A stretch of 64,000 nucleotides of DNA from Heterocephalus glaber (GCF_000247695.1 NW_004624778.1:10648522-10712521), one strand, 5' to 3'. Shown: positions 39,001 through 47,900, numbered from the stretch's first letter. Translations and numbers: made by a program. Notes: a model not told the origin generated them from the letters alone.

Positions 39001-42000
39001 AAAAAAGGGGAGGGAGAGAGTGAGAAAAAGGGGGAGAAAGAGAGAAGTGTCTACTAATATTTTCCCATATGGTCATACTGCTGCTCTGTAACTAGATTTG
39101 ATTTGAAAATCATAACCTGATGTTCTCAAACAAGCAATTTCTAACTTCAAAGTGCTCTACTGATTTCAATCAACAAGAACAGCCATGAGTTCCCTATGAG
39201 CTATCAGATCAATAGCAACTGATGAGGAACTGAGAATCTGAGAGAGACAGGGAAATTAGACTTTCTAATTGACACAGCTGAGGTTAATACATTTGGGATA
39301 AATATGGAAAGCAATGCAGATTCTATGGCTTTGTACATGATCCTTAATCTACTTTGAGTTTCATACATACTATTTTATAAAGCATATTTTAAGATCTTAG
39401 AATCTGATAACAAGATGTCAGATATGATAACGCAGCAAGCACATTCACCATCACAGTTTTAAGACTGGTTAAAAGTTCTGCGGATTATCTAAGGCCAATT
39501 CCTTTTTGCCTCTCTTATTACCTGCAGATACCCAAGCTTTTCAATTTCCTTCTTACTAGCTGCTACATGTATTGAGTAATTGGTTAAAGTTTGCTGAAGG
39601 AACAAACTTAAAATTGTGTTGGCTACAGTGAGAATTAAAAGGTTTTTGTATTGATTCTTTTTATTATCTGTATCTAAAACTAGGACAAAGATATAGTACC
39701 CAGTATTAGCAAGGGTATTTCTATTCCTTTAAAAAATCCAACTGTCTACCCTAGGTATTTTCATGTATAAAAAGATATTGAAAAGCATAGTACTAGACTG
39801 AATGACAAAAATTTCTGCCAGACCAAGGCTTTTTATCACATATTTCAACTCCAGCTCACTGCTAAGATAGCTAGAATCTTAATATTCTTCTAATAAAATT
39901 AAGAGAAAAGTCAGATTAGTTTTGTAGTCCTTTAGCTCACTCAGAAATGTAAATATATTGATTACTTGATGTATTTGTCACTATTCTTGACTGCTCACCT
40001 TCTGCATACTATTCTCATAGGGCACTAACTCATATCCATAGAGTGCTGAGGGCTGGAGATCATACTCTCACACCAGAGGCTGAGGACACCTGATATTTTC
40101 TAGACTTCCTTGAAGCTAAGGGTGCTGGCATTAGACTAAGGCCCTATCAATCAGATACCCTTACCCTGGGCTTCGAAGTGGGAGCTAATAACACAAAGAA
40201 GTGGAGAGATCCTCCTCTGAAGTGAGCTACTGAGTCTATCAGATGCCAGGAAAGCAGTGCTGGTATGGCCAACATGGCCAGCTACAGAGGTCACTGATCA
40301 GCAGAGACATCAGTAGCATCAGATCAATTCTGCAGATGATGGTGCATACTGTTACTAGCTCCGCAGCCCATAAGACTAACTCTAGTGCTCCCTGGTAGTT
40401 TTATGGGTTACCCACACAGGCTTTTTTCTTTTTGTTATGGAAGTTTTAAAAACTAATTATTTTACATTTCAGTATATATCTTTAATCAACACAGACTTGA
40501 AAAGTTTTTAAAACCTTAATATTATACCAGCAAAGTTAATAATTTAATGTCTCAGTTTATATTTGAATTTTCTCAAGTGTATTAAAATGTCTTTTTAACA
40601 TCTGGTATGTTAAACTTCCCAAAAAGGCCCGATGCTGCATTTGACTGCTCTCTCTTCTCAGTCTACATCTTCACTCCCCCAACTTATTGGTACAATGACA
40701 TCATTAATCCAGGAGAAGTTCCCATATTCTGAATTTGGCTGATTGTTTGCAGTATTATTTAAATTTGTTTCTTACCTTTATCTTTTCTGTTCACTGGTAA
40801 TTACACCTAGAATCTTCGTAGGTTCATATCCAATTTTCAGGCAGTTTATTTCACAGGCAATACTACGAACTACTTCTTATACTACATCATGCAGTACGCA
40901 AGTTCTACTTCTAATGAAGTTAAGATTGACTGAGGGACTCAAGTGGTGTGAGCCTCAACCCTCTATTTTTTTTATAAATAATTCCTTTATTATATAAATA
41001 ATGAAAGAAGATAAAGTTGGAAAAGTTCTCTTTGAACAAAAATTAAATACAACTGCTCAACATAACGTAACACAATGGCCAATACTTGAATTTTCTCTTC
41101 AAACAATGATATTACATACATACAGCCTGATAATGGGAGGGGACAGTACTGAGGACTGAACCCAGGGCCTTCACACTAAGCTACAGTCCCAGTCCTTTTT
41201 AAAATTTGAAGAGTCTCACTAAATCTCTAAATTGCCCAAGCTAGGATCTAACTTTGCTCCTCCTGTTTCAGCCTCCCAGAGTCCTTGGATTACAGGCATG
41301 TGCCACCACATCTAGTTTTGGTAACTTTTTTTTAATAGTACTTCACTGTTCCTAAAAGCATTATATTAACCTTTATTTATTTAAATTAATTCTGATATTA
41401 CACTAATCATAATATTTTTAATGTTTAAATACCATTAGAATTCAACTTTGATCATTTGTGGAAACTTCCACACAGGCTCAGTAAAAAATGTCCACATGTT
41501 TGCATATTTTACTCTTCAGAGGAGTCACCTCTAGACCTGTTGGATATATCACTCTTTCCTAAGAAAATGTAAGCGACTCATAAGTTCTCTGAATTTCAGT
41601 ATTAAGGAGTAGTTACTCATGTTGTCTTTCCATGTTTCATAAGTTCTCAATTTGTCATAATACCTTCCTTTTTTCAAGTTGAAATCTGATCCAGCTGCTT
41701 TCAAATAACTTTCTTTTTTCCACATTTCTTTCCGAGAGTCTTTGAATTTTTCCAAATAATTTTCTTTTTCAGATTCTTCCTTCCATATTCCTTCTCCTTT
41801 TTTTTATAGCCATTAATTCAGCTTTAAGTAATTTTCTGTGAATAAGTTTTGGAATTATAATTCAGCCCTTTAACAAGAACAGTTTTGCCCAGGCCTCTTT
41901 GCAAAATTTCTTCATTCAGATTCATGCTAAAATATTCACCCTTATTCACTAAAAGGTAGCAAAAGAGCACTGAATTCTCCTTTCCAAGAAGTTGGAACCA

Positions 42001-45000
42001 TAGCAGTTGGGAAGCTTTGAGCTTTTCTGTAACCATACCTTCCCAGCTTCAGTGAGCTCTACTCCAGCCAGTTTAAAACCAGCAAAATACCACATGGCTC
42101 TTTTCTCCATGAAGATATGATAGGTAAAGTAATGGGAATATGTTCAATTTCTAAACCATTCTCAGTTATCTGGTGTAATTGTCCTCGTAATTTAACATTC
42201 TTTCTTACAAATTCTGCTGGAATATCTGAAGATCTTATAAATTTTGATGTCAGTCAAACACTTCTTAGAAATAAGCTTATTGAAGCTGTGGCCATCCCAG
42301 TGCTGATGTTCTGAACGAGGTGAAAGTGATGATCCCTCTATTTTGAAGATCCTCATCAGCCCTTCAGCTAATGTTTTTAAAATTTACTAATAGCATTACC
42401 TATTTCATTAGGGCCTGCCAAATGGTAACTTCCTAATTCTGCTATTCTGTTTGTATTTCCTAGCTGAAATTCCTCTACAAAGAATTTATTCTCATCAAAT
42501 ATTTGGTTACCTTAAAATACAGTTCAAATAGGAAAGACAAGATACATGCTTGCTTCACTCTCTCAATTTATCAATTTTCAGAGTACTGAGTTACTACTCT
42601 AACAATCTCTAGTAAAGACCAATGAGTTCTGTGGGACTCAGTACCACTTTGAATTCACGGCTTTATATATATATATATATGATATGGTTCAAAACACTGC
42701 TGTCATTTTTTTTTATGTACTAAAATTATCCCTTACGTTGGTGCTAGTATTCTTTAGACATGACCTTACCAGTTCTCAGCTGCTGACATAATGACCTAAG
42801 CAAGACTTCCTCTCATGTAATGCCTGCCCAGAACTGGAGTAAGTCATTTCTCCAAGGAATTACAGTTGGAAATGGCAGTAGACACCACAGTCTGATAATT
42901 GCATTGTCATTACTTCTAGCCATTTTCAGTGGAAGATCCAGGTAGTATTTTTTAAGAGAAAAAGAAAGTAATGGTATTTTTAATTCAAAGTTACTAATAC
43001 AACTTTTAACTAACTTGATTTTTGTATTTGTATCTCTTTTGATTTACACTTAAAATCCTAGGCTCTAGCAATATTAAGTTACCACTTTGTTTTATCTACA
43101 TCTATAATTTTAAAAATATATCAATGTGACTAATAACAATAAAACTACAGAATGCAGTTTAAGATTTCTTTGTGGTTCTTTTGTCCTTAGAATTTATCCC
43201 AGGATGAATAAATAGGTTGAAATACTATATTTTAAAGGCATATGAAGTAACTTTTCTGTAGGATAGAGTTCATTTGTTTCAATTTGTTTTGCTTTTACAA
43301 ACTAGTTTGTTTTCTAGTTTTTATTCTATTTCTTTTTTTTTTTTTTTTTTTGGTACCAGGGATAGAACTTGGGACCTTGCACTTGCAAAGTAGGCAACAG
43401 AACCACTGAGCTAAATCCCCGGCTCCAGTTTTCTACCTTTTAAATGTCTTTTAATTATGTAAAATATTTACACAGTTTCAAAGTCAAAATTGAAGAGATG
43501 GCTCCTCTCCTCATCTCCTTTTCCTCCTTTCCCTTATAGGTAAGCATTTTTATTAGTTTTTCATTGAGGTCTTCTTTGGCTTCCTTTTACCAATATAAGA
43601 CAAATACATACATATACCCATTTCTCTCTCATTTTTCTACACAGCAAGTGTATAAGGTTTTCTATACCTTATCTTTTTCACTTAGTATATCCTTTGAGGA
43701 TCACTCTTGATTGGGAGATAGAACTATTTGTTATTACTTATTTTTCAGCTACAAAGCTATATATCATTTTGTGGATATAGTACCTTCAACCAGCCCCTTC
43801 CAATGAACATTTGGGTTGTTTCCAGTCTTGTTATTACAAATAAGGCTATAATAAATAACTCTGTTCATGTGCCATTGTATATTCTTGTAACTACCTCAGA
43901 AATAAGATTGCTACAAGCAGTGCTTCATATGTAATTTTGTTAGCTACTGCCAAATTCCTCTCTATAGGAATTGTGTTATTTCATATTCCCAACAGCACTC
44001 AGATCCCTCTAATACATTTTCAGTTTAATTCAATGAATGGTAGGTTTTTGTTTCTTACAAATAATTTGATTGATACACTGGTGTACTTCTCACTAATTTC
44101 AGGTTTGGCGGTCCTGCCCAACTGCACATCTACGGTGACTTTCCCTAATCTTCTGTAAAGCTAAAACAAGGTTTTGTAATGAATGTACTAACATTCATTT
44201 TCCTATATCATTTCACTTAATATTATCTTCAAAACAAAGCAATGTGCCAAAACCTCATAAAAATATGACATTGTCCCAGAGTGTTAATTTTTCCACAGAG
44301 AATACAACTTTATTTTCTCTTGATTGAAAAATATTTCACATTCATTGTAAAATCTTTACACTTCCAGAATGACATCTATTTTTAAACAGGGATATCTTGG
44401 TTTACCTCATTTAATCAAGTTAAGAGACTGGCCCTTGGATTTAGAGTTATAATACTCAAAGTATTTCTGACCTATGCTTTTTTCAAACTGTGGGTCATGA
44501 TCCATAGTAGATTATGAAACTAATCTGGACAGTTCTAAGTAGCAACAAATCAAACAAGTAAACCAAATAGACAATAAAGTATATCTCATATTTTTTAACA
44601 TATGTAAACACATACACACATACATATACTGAGTCACTATGTAATGTGTTTCCCTTATTGTGGATGGTGGTCAAGAAAGGTTTGAGAAACACCAATTCGG
44701 ACTCAAATTCCTTTTTTTTTTTTTTGTACCTGGGATAGAACTTCGGTCCTTGTGCTTGCGAGGCAGGTGGCAGAACCACTGAGCTAAATCCCTAGCCCCA
44801 GACTCAAATTCTTTATCAGTACTGCTGACCATTTACAAAAGTAAATCAGAAAAAAAACTCCTTTTATGAATGATTTATAAGTAGATACAAAGAATTCATT
44901 TTTAAATCTTTCCAAATTTCTCCCACCTTTGAAATCGGGTAGTGCTCGGTCATCAACCAGCAGCATGGGCCTGACTTGTTTCTGCTCTACTAAACTTCTG

Positions 45001-47645
45001 GCTGCAGTCAGAGATGTGAATATTTCATCTTCAGAGATATCAAATTCCAATTTTTTCAGCCTCTCCAGTAGATCTTGCTTGCTTTCTTTGGTTGTATTGG
45101 TCACAAACCTAACTATTACAGAAGACCCACGTAACCTGGAAAAATAAATTTGAAAGTCAAGAGGCAGCTTTCATATCCTAGTCCCATAAAACCTCCTAAT
45201 TTGATAAGTATGCCAATGTTAGAACAGTGGTGGTGAACCTATGGCACATATGCCACAGTGGGATGTTTGTATCACTGAAAGCTCTAAAGGGTTTGCCAAC
45301 ATTATATAAAAGATAAGTCACTGAGTGCTTTTTATGAACAAAAGCTTTTTTTTTAAATTTGCCCAAAATGCTTACAAATTATACTGTGAAGTCAGCTTCA
45401 TCTCCAAACATTTCAAAGTCAAATTAAATAACGCTCCTTCTATTTTTTTTAAGACCTCCTATATTTTAACTGTCTTTTACTGCAGAGTTGGGTAAAGAAG
45501 TGAACCACTACTGTACTCACAGATATTATGAGAAGTGAAAGTTTTCTTAGAGATTATCTATTGGTATGACACTTTATTCTTAAAAGATAAGACATTAAGT
45601 CCTAAGGAGTTAAGTGACTTGCCAGCTTTTTACAGCTTATCATCAGCAGGGCTGAGACAAGACTTTTATATCCTGGGACAGCATCAATCTCCTGTACTAA
45701 GAGAAAAGGGGATGCCTCTGGATATTATTAGAGACTGGCTAAGCTCAAATGAGGTACTAAGTTTATAAACCAAAATTACCTGAACAACTTCCTCACCAGT
45801 AATCCAATTTTACATATAAAAGTGTTTGCATATTGAACTACTTACATACAAGACCGATTTGACTCCATGATCTGCTGCTGAAACCTAAACTGGCATGATG
45901 TCTGAGTAAGAATTCATGACACTCTCGCTTTCTCTAAAAATGAAAAATTGTTTCTTGGTCCTACACAGTGTTTTAATCCAAAATCTAAAGATAATTTTAA
46001 TTTAGTTACAATTTTGAATTCTATATTAATATCGTGTTGCTTTTCATTTTATGCCTGCCCCAAAAGGCCATAAAGCATAAAAAGTACTAACCACAATTTA
46101 ATACAAGCAAATAAAACAGAAAAAAGATTTTTAAATAATCAAAGAACACTAAATTTATATGATTAAATAACTCACTGTAATCACAATTACCTCTATAACA
46201 TCTGTGTGGTAGTATTTCTGCAAAACACATTATATTTGGCAGTTTATCTTGAAAAAGAAATTGATTACTTCAACAGAGCTATTATCCTAAAAATGAGTAA
46301 GTATGAAATAACCACATCATTTTTAATGAGTTTCCTTTTAAAACTTTTCGGTTTACTAGTCCCTCAACTTCCCTGAGTCTATTTGTTTCTATAGAAACCA
46401 AACTGCCAGTGCCAGTACAGTGATTTCTCTGAAACAGAAACCTTCCAGTGCCTGTGACAAAACAATGTTCCTGCCCATAGTTTACAGAGCCATTTAGAGA
46501 TGTCACTGTTCACCAGAAATAAATGTTTTCTATTAATCCAGAGCAGAAATCCCTTTAGAGCAGTAAAGGCTCTGTCCACAGGAGTAGACTGACTGGTGGA
46601 CAATGATCCTTGCTCCCACAGAGCAGGCCTCAGAGAGACCACTTCAAGGAGAGAAAGTCTAACAGTGCACTCGATTTTCTTTCAGGTTTAAACAACATAC
46701 TATATTTCTCTACCTATGAAACGAACACCAGGATTCCTAAAAAAATTGATAGCTTCTGGTACCTACCAGGTATGTAGGACTGTTTATATTTCTTAGTTCT
46801 CTAGATGGAAAGTAAGCTCCAAGAGAGTACAAGCCTGTGTCAATCTTTTGCCAGCACCTGGCACTGATACTTGTCATCAGATATTTTGATTAACAACATG
46901 AACATTTTAAGGTTGGAAAATGATACGCACTAAGTACTAAGTATTGCTGAGTATTTTTCAACACCCAGAAACAAACACTTACATTCAGTTCACTTTACAC
47001 ATTTTAAATGTGTACTTTATATGTAGGCTTTGATGATACAACTGTAGCTGGTATATCAGAAATAGAAGGCAGCCCTCCCTAATCTTTTAAAAAATTTTTC
47101 AAGTCCTTTAATCAAACTTTACTGAGCAGTTGTACATTCAGTGTTTAATCTTAGATGAAGCAGGAGGCAGAATTACACCTGTGCTTCATTTTGATTCTAA
47201 AATCTGTGATTCTTTCTAGTGTTATTACACATTTTAGAATTTTTAGTTTTCATTCCCAAATTTATACTGCTGATGTAGAAATACACACACACACATACAC
47301 ACACACACACACACACACGCACACAATTGTCTAGAGCAAAAGGCCAAACTTAATAAAAGCTTAGAGAACAATGTTTGGAGGATATTACAATGCATATGTC
47401 TTCTAGCTAAAACCAAGGCAGTTTGTATATATATGGTAAGATGGTGAAATGCCATCTTAAGGCCATCCATTTAGCTAATGATCTGCCTCGGTAAAATGGC
47501 ACTTACAAACATAATTTGTCAGCTGAACCTGGAGGATAGCTTGCCTTTTAAGAGCTTCCTGTGCGCCTGGCACAGCTGCATCTTCAATGTGAAGTGTGCC
47601 ATTGAGATCTACCAAAACAGCTTTTAATGCACGGCGTGCTGCCAT
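20915..47645 (-). CDS. HDHD2: HDHD2, haloacid dehalogenase-like hydrolase domain-containing protein 2 (complete coding sequence)
   Basis: Six coding exons join without stops to 259 residues, the same length as human HDHD2. The protein belongs to the HAD superfamily, NagD-like type with a C2 cap; its physiological substrate is poorly known. HAD motif I is VLVDLNGTL (residues 10-18), with nucleophile Asp13. The usual second Asp is Asn15 (Ser in human, Asn in mouse as I recall). Motif II is VTNTT, motif III is VVGKPEKT and motif IV is [13 protein letters not shown]. The cap lies between motifs II and III. The C terminus is [13 protein letters not shown]. The start ATG has a strong context (AAGGATGG). 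The gene lies tail-to-tail with KATNAL2 and downstream of IER3IP1. Its introns total about 26 kb and hold a C3orf33 pseudogene. No frameshift or premature stop is present. Confidence 0.98.
21800..21960 (+). repeat. L2-like 3' end
   Basis: CTATAAATTCTTGGAGAGC, AATTCCCAACACCTAACACT and CAATAAATGGAA follow the L2 3' end pattern. Confidence 0.6.
21984..22377 (+). mobile_element. MaLR-like solo LTR inside a B1
   Basis: Starts TGTTACAGCTTGTGTCTAG, has CTGTGAGCTAAATAAACC near the 3' end and ends AGTAACTAA. A 5 bp TSD gcctg lies at 21979-21983 and 22378-22382. B1 sequence (GGTGCCATGGTGTCGGCCTG) lies before it and continues after it. The family assignment is by resemblance to MaLR LTRs. No internal retroviral genes are present. 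Confidence 0.75.
22378..22560 (+). mobile_element. B1-dID dimer, right part after LTR insertion
   Basis: TGTAACCCCAAAAGTCTGGG, then GAGGCAGGAGAATTGCAAA (B1), then GGCTTGGGGATATAGTTCAG and CCAATCTCCGGCATG (dID). The first ~24 bases of the B1 lie at 21960-21983. Confidence 0.75.
23270..23345 (+). repeat. MIR 3' end
   Basis: ACTGTGCCTAGCACACAGC and AAGGGCTCAATGATGTTAAC match the MIR tail. Confidence 0.7.
24425..24590 (-). mobile_element. B1-dID dimer, reverse
   Basis: GAGCTACATCCCCAGCCC (dID), then TTTTGAGACAGAGTTGCTAA, CTTGCCTCAGCATCCCAGAG and GATTACAACAGGTGTGAGC (B1, reverse). Confidence 0.8.
25643..25706 (-). CDS. HDHD2: HDHD2 fifth coding exon (HAD motif IV)
   Basis: The acceptor is TTTTCCAG|GAT and the donor ACCG|GTAGGT. 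It is 64 nt and encodes [20 protein letters not shown] plus TG. With the preceding GD it completes the metal-binding GDDCRDD motif of HAD phosphatases. Confidence 0.97.
26175..26250 (+). mobile_element. B1/7SL fragment
   Basis: GGATCACTTGCGCCCAAGAG, then AGTTTGGGCAACATAGTGA and TGTCTCAAAA. Confidence 0.7.
26262..26350 (+). mobile_element. ID-like SINE
   Basis: GGGCCAGGGATGTAGCTCAG, GAGCCCTGGTACC and A tail; flanks accaaatcaa / acaaatcaaa suggest a TSD. Confidence 0.93.
26359..26431. repeat. GC/GT/GA microsatellite
   Basis: (GC)n, then (GT)n of about 20 bases, then (GA)n with CAGA units, directly after a SINE A tail. The alternating purine-pyrimidine part could form Z-DNA. Confidence 0.9.
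27066..27200 (+). mobile_element. B1 SINE
   Basis: GAGCCAGGTGTCGTGACATA, ATAATCCCAGCACTCTGGAG and TTCAAGGCCAGCCTGGGCTA plus A-rich tail. Confidence 0.9.
27355..27510 (+). repeat. MIR-like SINE
   Basis: CCAGCTGTACTGCTAATCAG, TTAGTTTTCTAGTCTATAAA and GAAGGAGTTTGGACAGGA follow the MIR pattern. Confidence 0.6.
28112..28328 (-). CDS. HDHD2: HDHD2 fourth coding exon (HAD motif III)
   Basis: The acceptor is CTCTAG|G and the donor GAT|GTAAGT. It is 217 nt, giving 72 codons after a split Arg. It encodes the cap end ([20 protein letters not shown]), the motif III lysine region [10 protein letters not shown] and the start of motif IV, ending MIGD. Confidence 0.97.
30090..30245 (+). mobile_element. B1 SINE
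   Basis: TAGCTGAGCATAGTATTATA, TTTGGGAAGCTTGAGGCAGG and ACAAGACCCTGTCTCAAAAA. Confidence 0.8.
30434..30525 (+). mobile_element. B1 fragment
   Basis: AAGCTGGGCATGGGGCACAC, CTGGGAAGCTGAGGCAAG and CTAAGGTCAAACCCAAGTTG. Confidence 0.65.
30640..32330 (+). mobile_element. Old L1, ORF2 end and 3' UTR
   Basis: AAAACTACAGTAATCAAGAT, GTATCAACAACCTCATCAGA, then AATTTCACTTCTAGATCTA and CTTTATTCACAACAGCAAAA occur in the normal L1 3' order on the plus strand. It has many stops. Confidence 0.8.
33415..33513 (-). mobile_element. Diverged ID/dID SINE, reverse
   Basis: T-rich head, then GGCGCTGTGGAATGAACC, GGTTTACCATGGAACC and ACATCCCCAACCC. Confidence 0.65.
34290..34388 (-). mobile_element. ID-like SINE, reverse
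   Basis: Long T run, GGTACCAGGGATCGAACTTG, then CTGAGCTAAATCCCTGGCCC. TSD aggtttgaat-like on both sides. Confidence 0.95.
35390..35470 (-). mobile_element. ID-like SINE, reverse
   Basis: GGTACTGGGGATCAAACTCA through AAATCCCTGGCCC. Perfect 17 bp TSD tacagtgaatgaatttt (35373-35389 and 35471-35487). Confidence 0.96.
35634..35960 (-). mobile_element. L1 3' end with polypurine tract
   Basis: On the minus strand this ends with AATAAACTTAATGGGG and an A-rich tail, preceded by the G/A-rich tract usual in L1 3' UTRs (35750-35900). The last ~90 bp recurs at 52003-52100. Confidence 0.75.
35965..37150 (+). mobile_element. L1 ORF2 3' remnant
   Basis: GATAAATTATATCAAACATT, AACTCAACATTGTGCTAAT, TTCAGCATTGGAAGATCC and AGAACGCCTTATATGAATG follow L1 ORF2 order. 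Several stops and frameshifts. Confidence 0.7.
37210..37309 (+). mobile_element. B1 left part, interrupted by LTR
   Basis: GCCAGACATGGTGGTACACA, CAATCCCAGGACTCTGGGAG and CCAGCCTGGGCAGCTTAGTG. The element resumes at about 37684 (TTAGTGAGACTGTCTCAAAA). Confidence 0.85.
37310..37683 (+). mobile_element. MaLR-like solo LTR inside a B1
   Basis: Starts TGTTACAGTTTGTGTCTAG, contains CTGTGAGCTAAATGAACC and ends AACTAAGACA. It is about 75-80% alike by eye to the LTR at 21984. Near TSD gtgac / gtaac. Confidence 0.75.
37710..37915 (+). mobile_element. B1-dID dimer
   Basis: GGCCAGGCATGGTGGTGCAT, CAATCCCAGCACTTAGGAGG and TTCAAGGCCAGCCTAGACTG, then CATGAAGATCTGGCTCAGTG and CAACCCCCAGTACTG. Confidence 0.88.
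38711..38795 (-). CDS. HDHD2: HDHD2 third coding exon
   Basis: The acceptor is TTCCCAG|GA and the donor TTCCG|GTAAAT. It is 85 nt and encodes [19 protein letters not shown] and the following residues to LNQAFR. Its length is not a multiple of three, so skipping it would break the frame. A 136-base pyrimidine-rich tract on the transcribed strand lies just upstream (39046-38911). Confidence 0.96.
38911..39046. repeat. Purine-rich (GA) tract next to HDHD2 exon
   Basis: About 136 bases, nearly all A/G on the plus strand (GGAGGGAGAAGAAAGG, GGGAAGGGAAGGAGAGG). On the HDHD2 transcript this is a C/U tract 115-250 nt upstream of the exon starting at 38795. Confidence 0.9.
41125..41325 (-). mobile_element. 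B1-dID dimer, reverse
   Basis: ACTGAGGACTGAACCCAGGG and AAGCTACAGTCCCAGTCC, then TTCAGCCTCCCAGAGTCCTT and GGATTACAGGCATGTGCCAC. Confidence 0.85.
41549..42340 (-). pseudogene. Processed pseudogene of C3orf33
   Basis: Minus-strand reading gives a long, intronless match to C3orf33. From 5' to 3' it shows VQNISTGMA, then [35 protein letters not shown], then [39 protein letters not shown], and finally [20 protein letters not shown] with a stop. The match is carried in more than one frame, with in-frame stops and frame changes near 42060 and 41770-41830, so it is not functional. It lacks introns and its N terminus (boundary near 42340). It sits in an HDHD2 intron on the HDHD2 strand. C3orf33 lies on another chromosome in human, so retroposition is the simple explanation. 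Confidence 0.9.
42663..42681. repeat. TA microsatellite
   Basis: Short (TA)n run. Confidence 0.8.
43331..43426 (-). mobile_element. ID-like SINE, reverse
   Basis: Long T run, GGTACCAGGGATAGAACTTG, then GAGCTAAATCCCCGGCTCC. Confidence 0.94.
43440..44150 (-). mobile_element. Old L1 3' UTR, antisense
   Basis: CATTTGGGTTGTTTCCAGTC, ATTACAAATAAGGCTATAAT and GAAATAAGATTGCTACAAG resemble the reverse of the old-L1 3' region. Confidence 0.55.
44711..44800 (-). mobile_element. ID-like SINE, reverse
   Basis: T run, TGTACCTGGGATAGAACTTC, then CTAAATCCCTAGCCCCA. 11 bp TSD gactcaaattc (44700-44710 and 44801-44811). It sits 126 bp past an HDHD2 exon. Confidence 0.95.
44927..45135 (-). CDS. HDHD2: HDHD2 second coding exon (HAD motif II)
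   Basis: The acceptor is TTTTTCCAG|G and the donor AAAG|GTGGGA. It is 209 nt, giving 69 codons with one split base at each side. It encodes [19 protein letters not shown] through [13 protein letters not shown], including the motif II Ser/Thr segment (VTNTT) and the start of the cap. Confidence 0.97.
45225..45308 (+). mobile_element. hAT-like MITE, copy 1
   Basis: Begins CAGTGGTGGTGAACCTATGG and ends GGGTTTGCCAACATT, an imperfect terminal inverted repeat. Between lie GCCACAGTGGG and ATCACTGAAAGCTCT. The reverse-oriented partner is at 62842-62932. It resembles rodent hAT-Charlie short elements (URR1 type), by memory only. Confidence 0.65.
46800..46900 (+). repeat. L2 3' end
   Basis: GGAAAGTAAGCTCCAAGAG, TTTTGCCAGCACCTGGCACT and ATATTTTGATTAAC follow the L2 3' end. 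Confidence 0.65.
47281..47327. repeat. AC microsatellite
   Basis: (AC)n of about 45 bases with three interruptions, 220 nt inside the HDHD2 intron that has the GC donor. Confidence 0.92.
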
Positions 47646-47655
47646 CCTTCATTCC
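47545..47655 (-). CDS. HDHD2: HDHD2 first coding exon (start codon, HAD motif I), GC donor
   Basis: The acceptor is CTCTCCTAG|GGAATG. The ATG is at 47645-47643, followed by 33 codons and AG. It encodes [18 protein letters not shown] and the following residues to EALK. The intron begins GCAAGC at 47544, a GC donor, because the codon split AG|G (Arg) is needed to join the next exon in frame. The ten bases upstream of the ATG contain a second, out-of-frame ATG at 47652. Confidence 0.96.
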
Positions 47656-47809
47656 CTAGGAGAGAGCAAATGAAATTAAAAATACAGTTTAGGAAACAAT
47701 GGGCAATTAAAAACTGGTAAGTCTTCAAAAATATTATTCATAGCCAGAAAGATATGGCTTGTGTTAAGCTGCTTCTCTTTTGGAAAAAGTTTTTAAAAAT
47801 CAAAACCCA

Positions 47810-47900
47810 GGGCCAGGGATTTAGCTCAGTGGTTCCACTTCCTGCCTTACAAGCACAAGGTCCCAAGTTCAATTCCTGGTACCAAAAAAAAAGAAAAAAA
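47810..47900 (+). mobile_element. ID-like SINE
   Basis: GGGCCAGGGATTTAGCTCAG, CAATTCCTGGTACC and A tail; TSD-like tcaaaaccca / ttgaaaccca. Confidence 0.94.

Larger units (their letters stand above)
38796..44926 (-). other. HDHD2 intron between second and third coding exons
   Basis: Contains the purine-rich tract (38911-39046), a B1-dID dimer (41125-41325), the C3orf33 pseudogene, a TA repeat (42663-42681), ID-like SINEs at 43331 and 44711, and an antisense L1 3' fragment (43440-44150). 39050-41120 is unique-looking sequence with no gene signal. Confidence 0.7.
45136..47544 (-). other. HDHD2 intron 3' of the ATG exon (GC-AG type)
   Basis: 2.4 kb, starting GCAAGC and ending TTTTTCCAG on the gene strand. 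It contains a hAT-like MITE (45225-45308), an L2 3' end (46800-46900) and an AC microsatellite (47281-47327). Confidence 0.85.
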
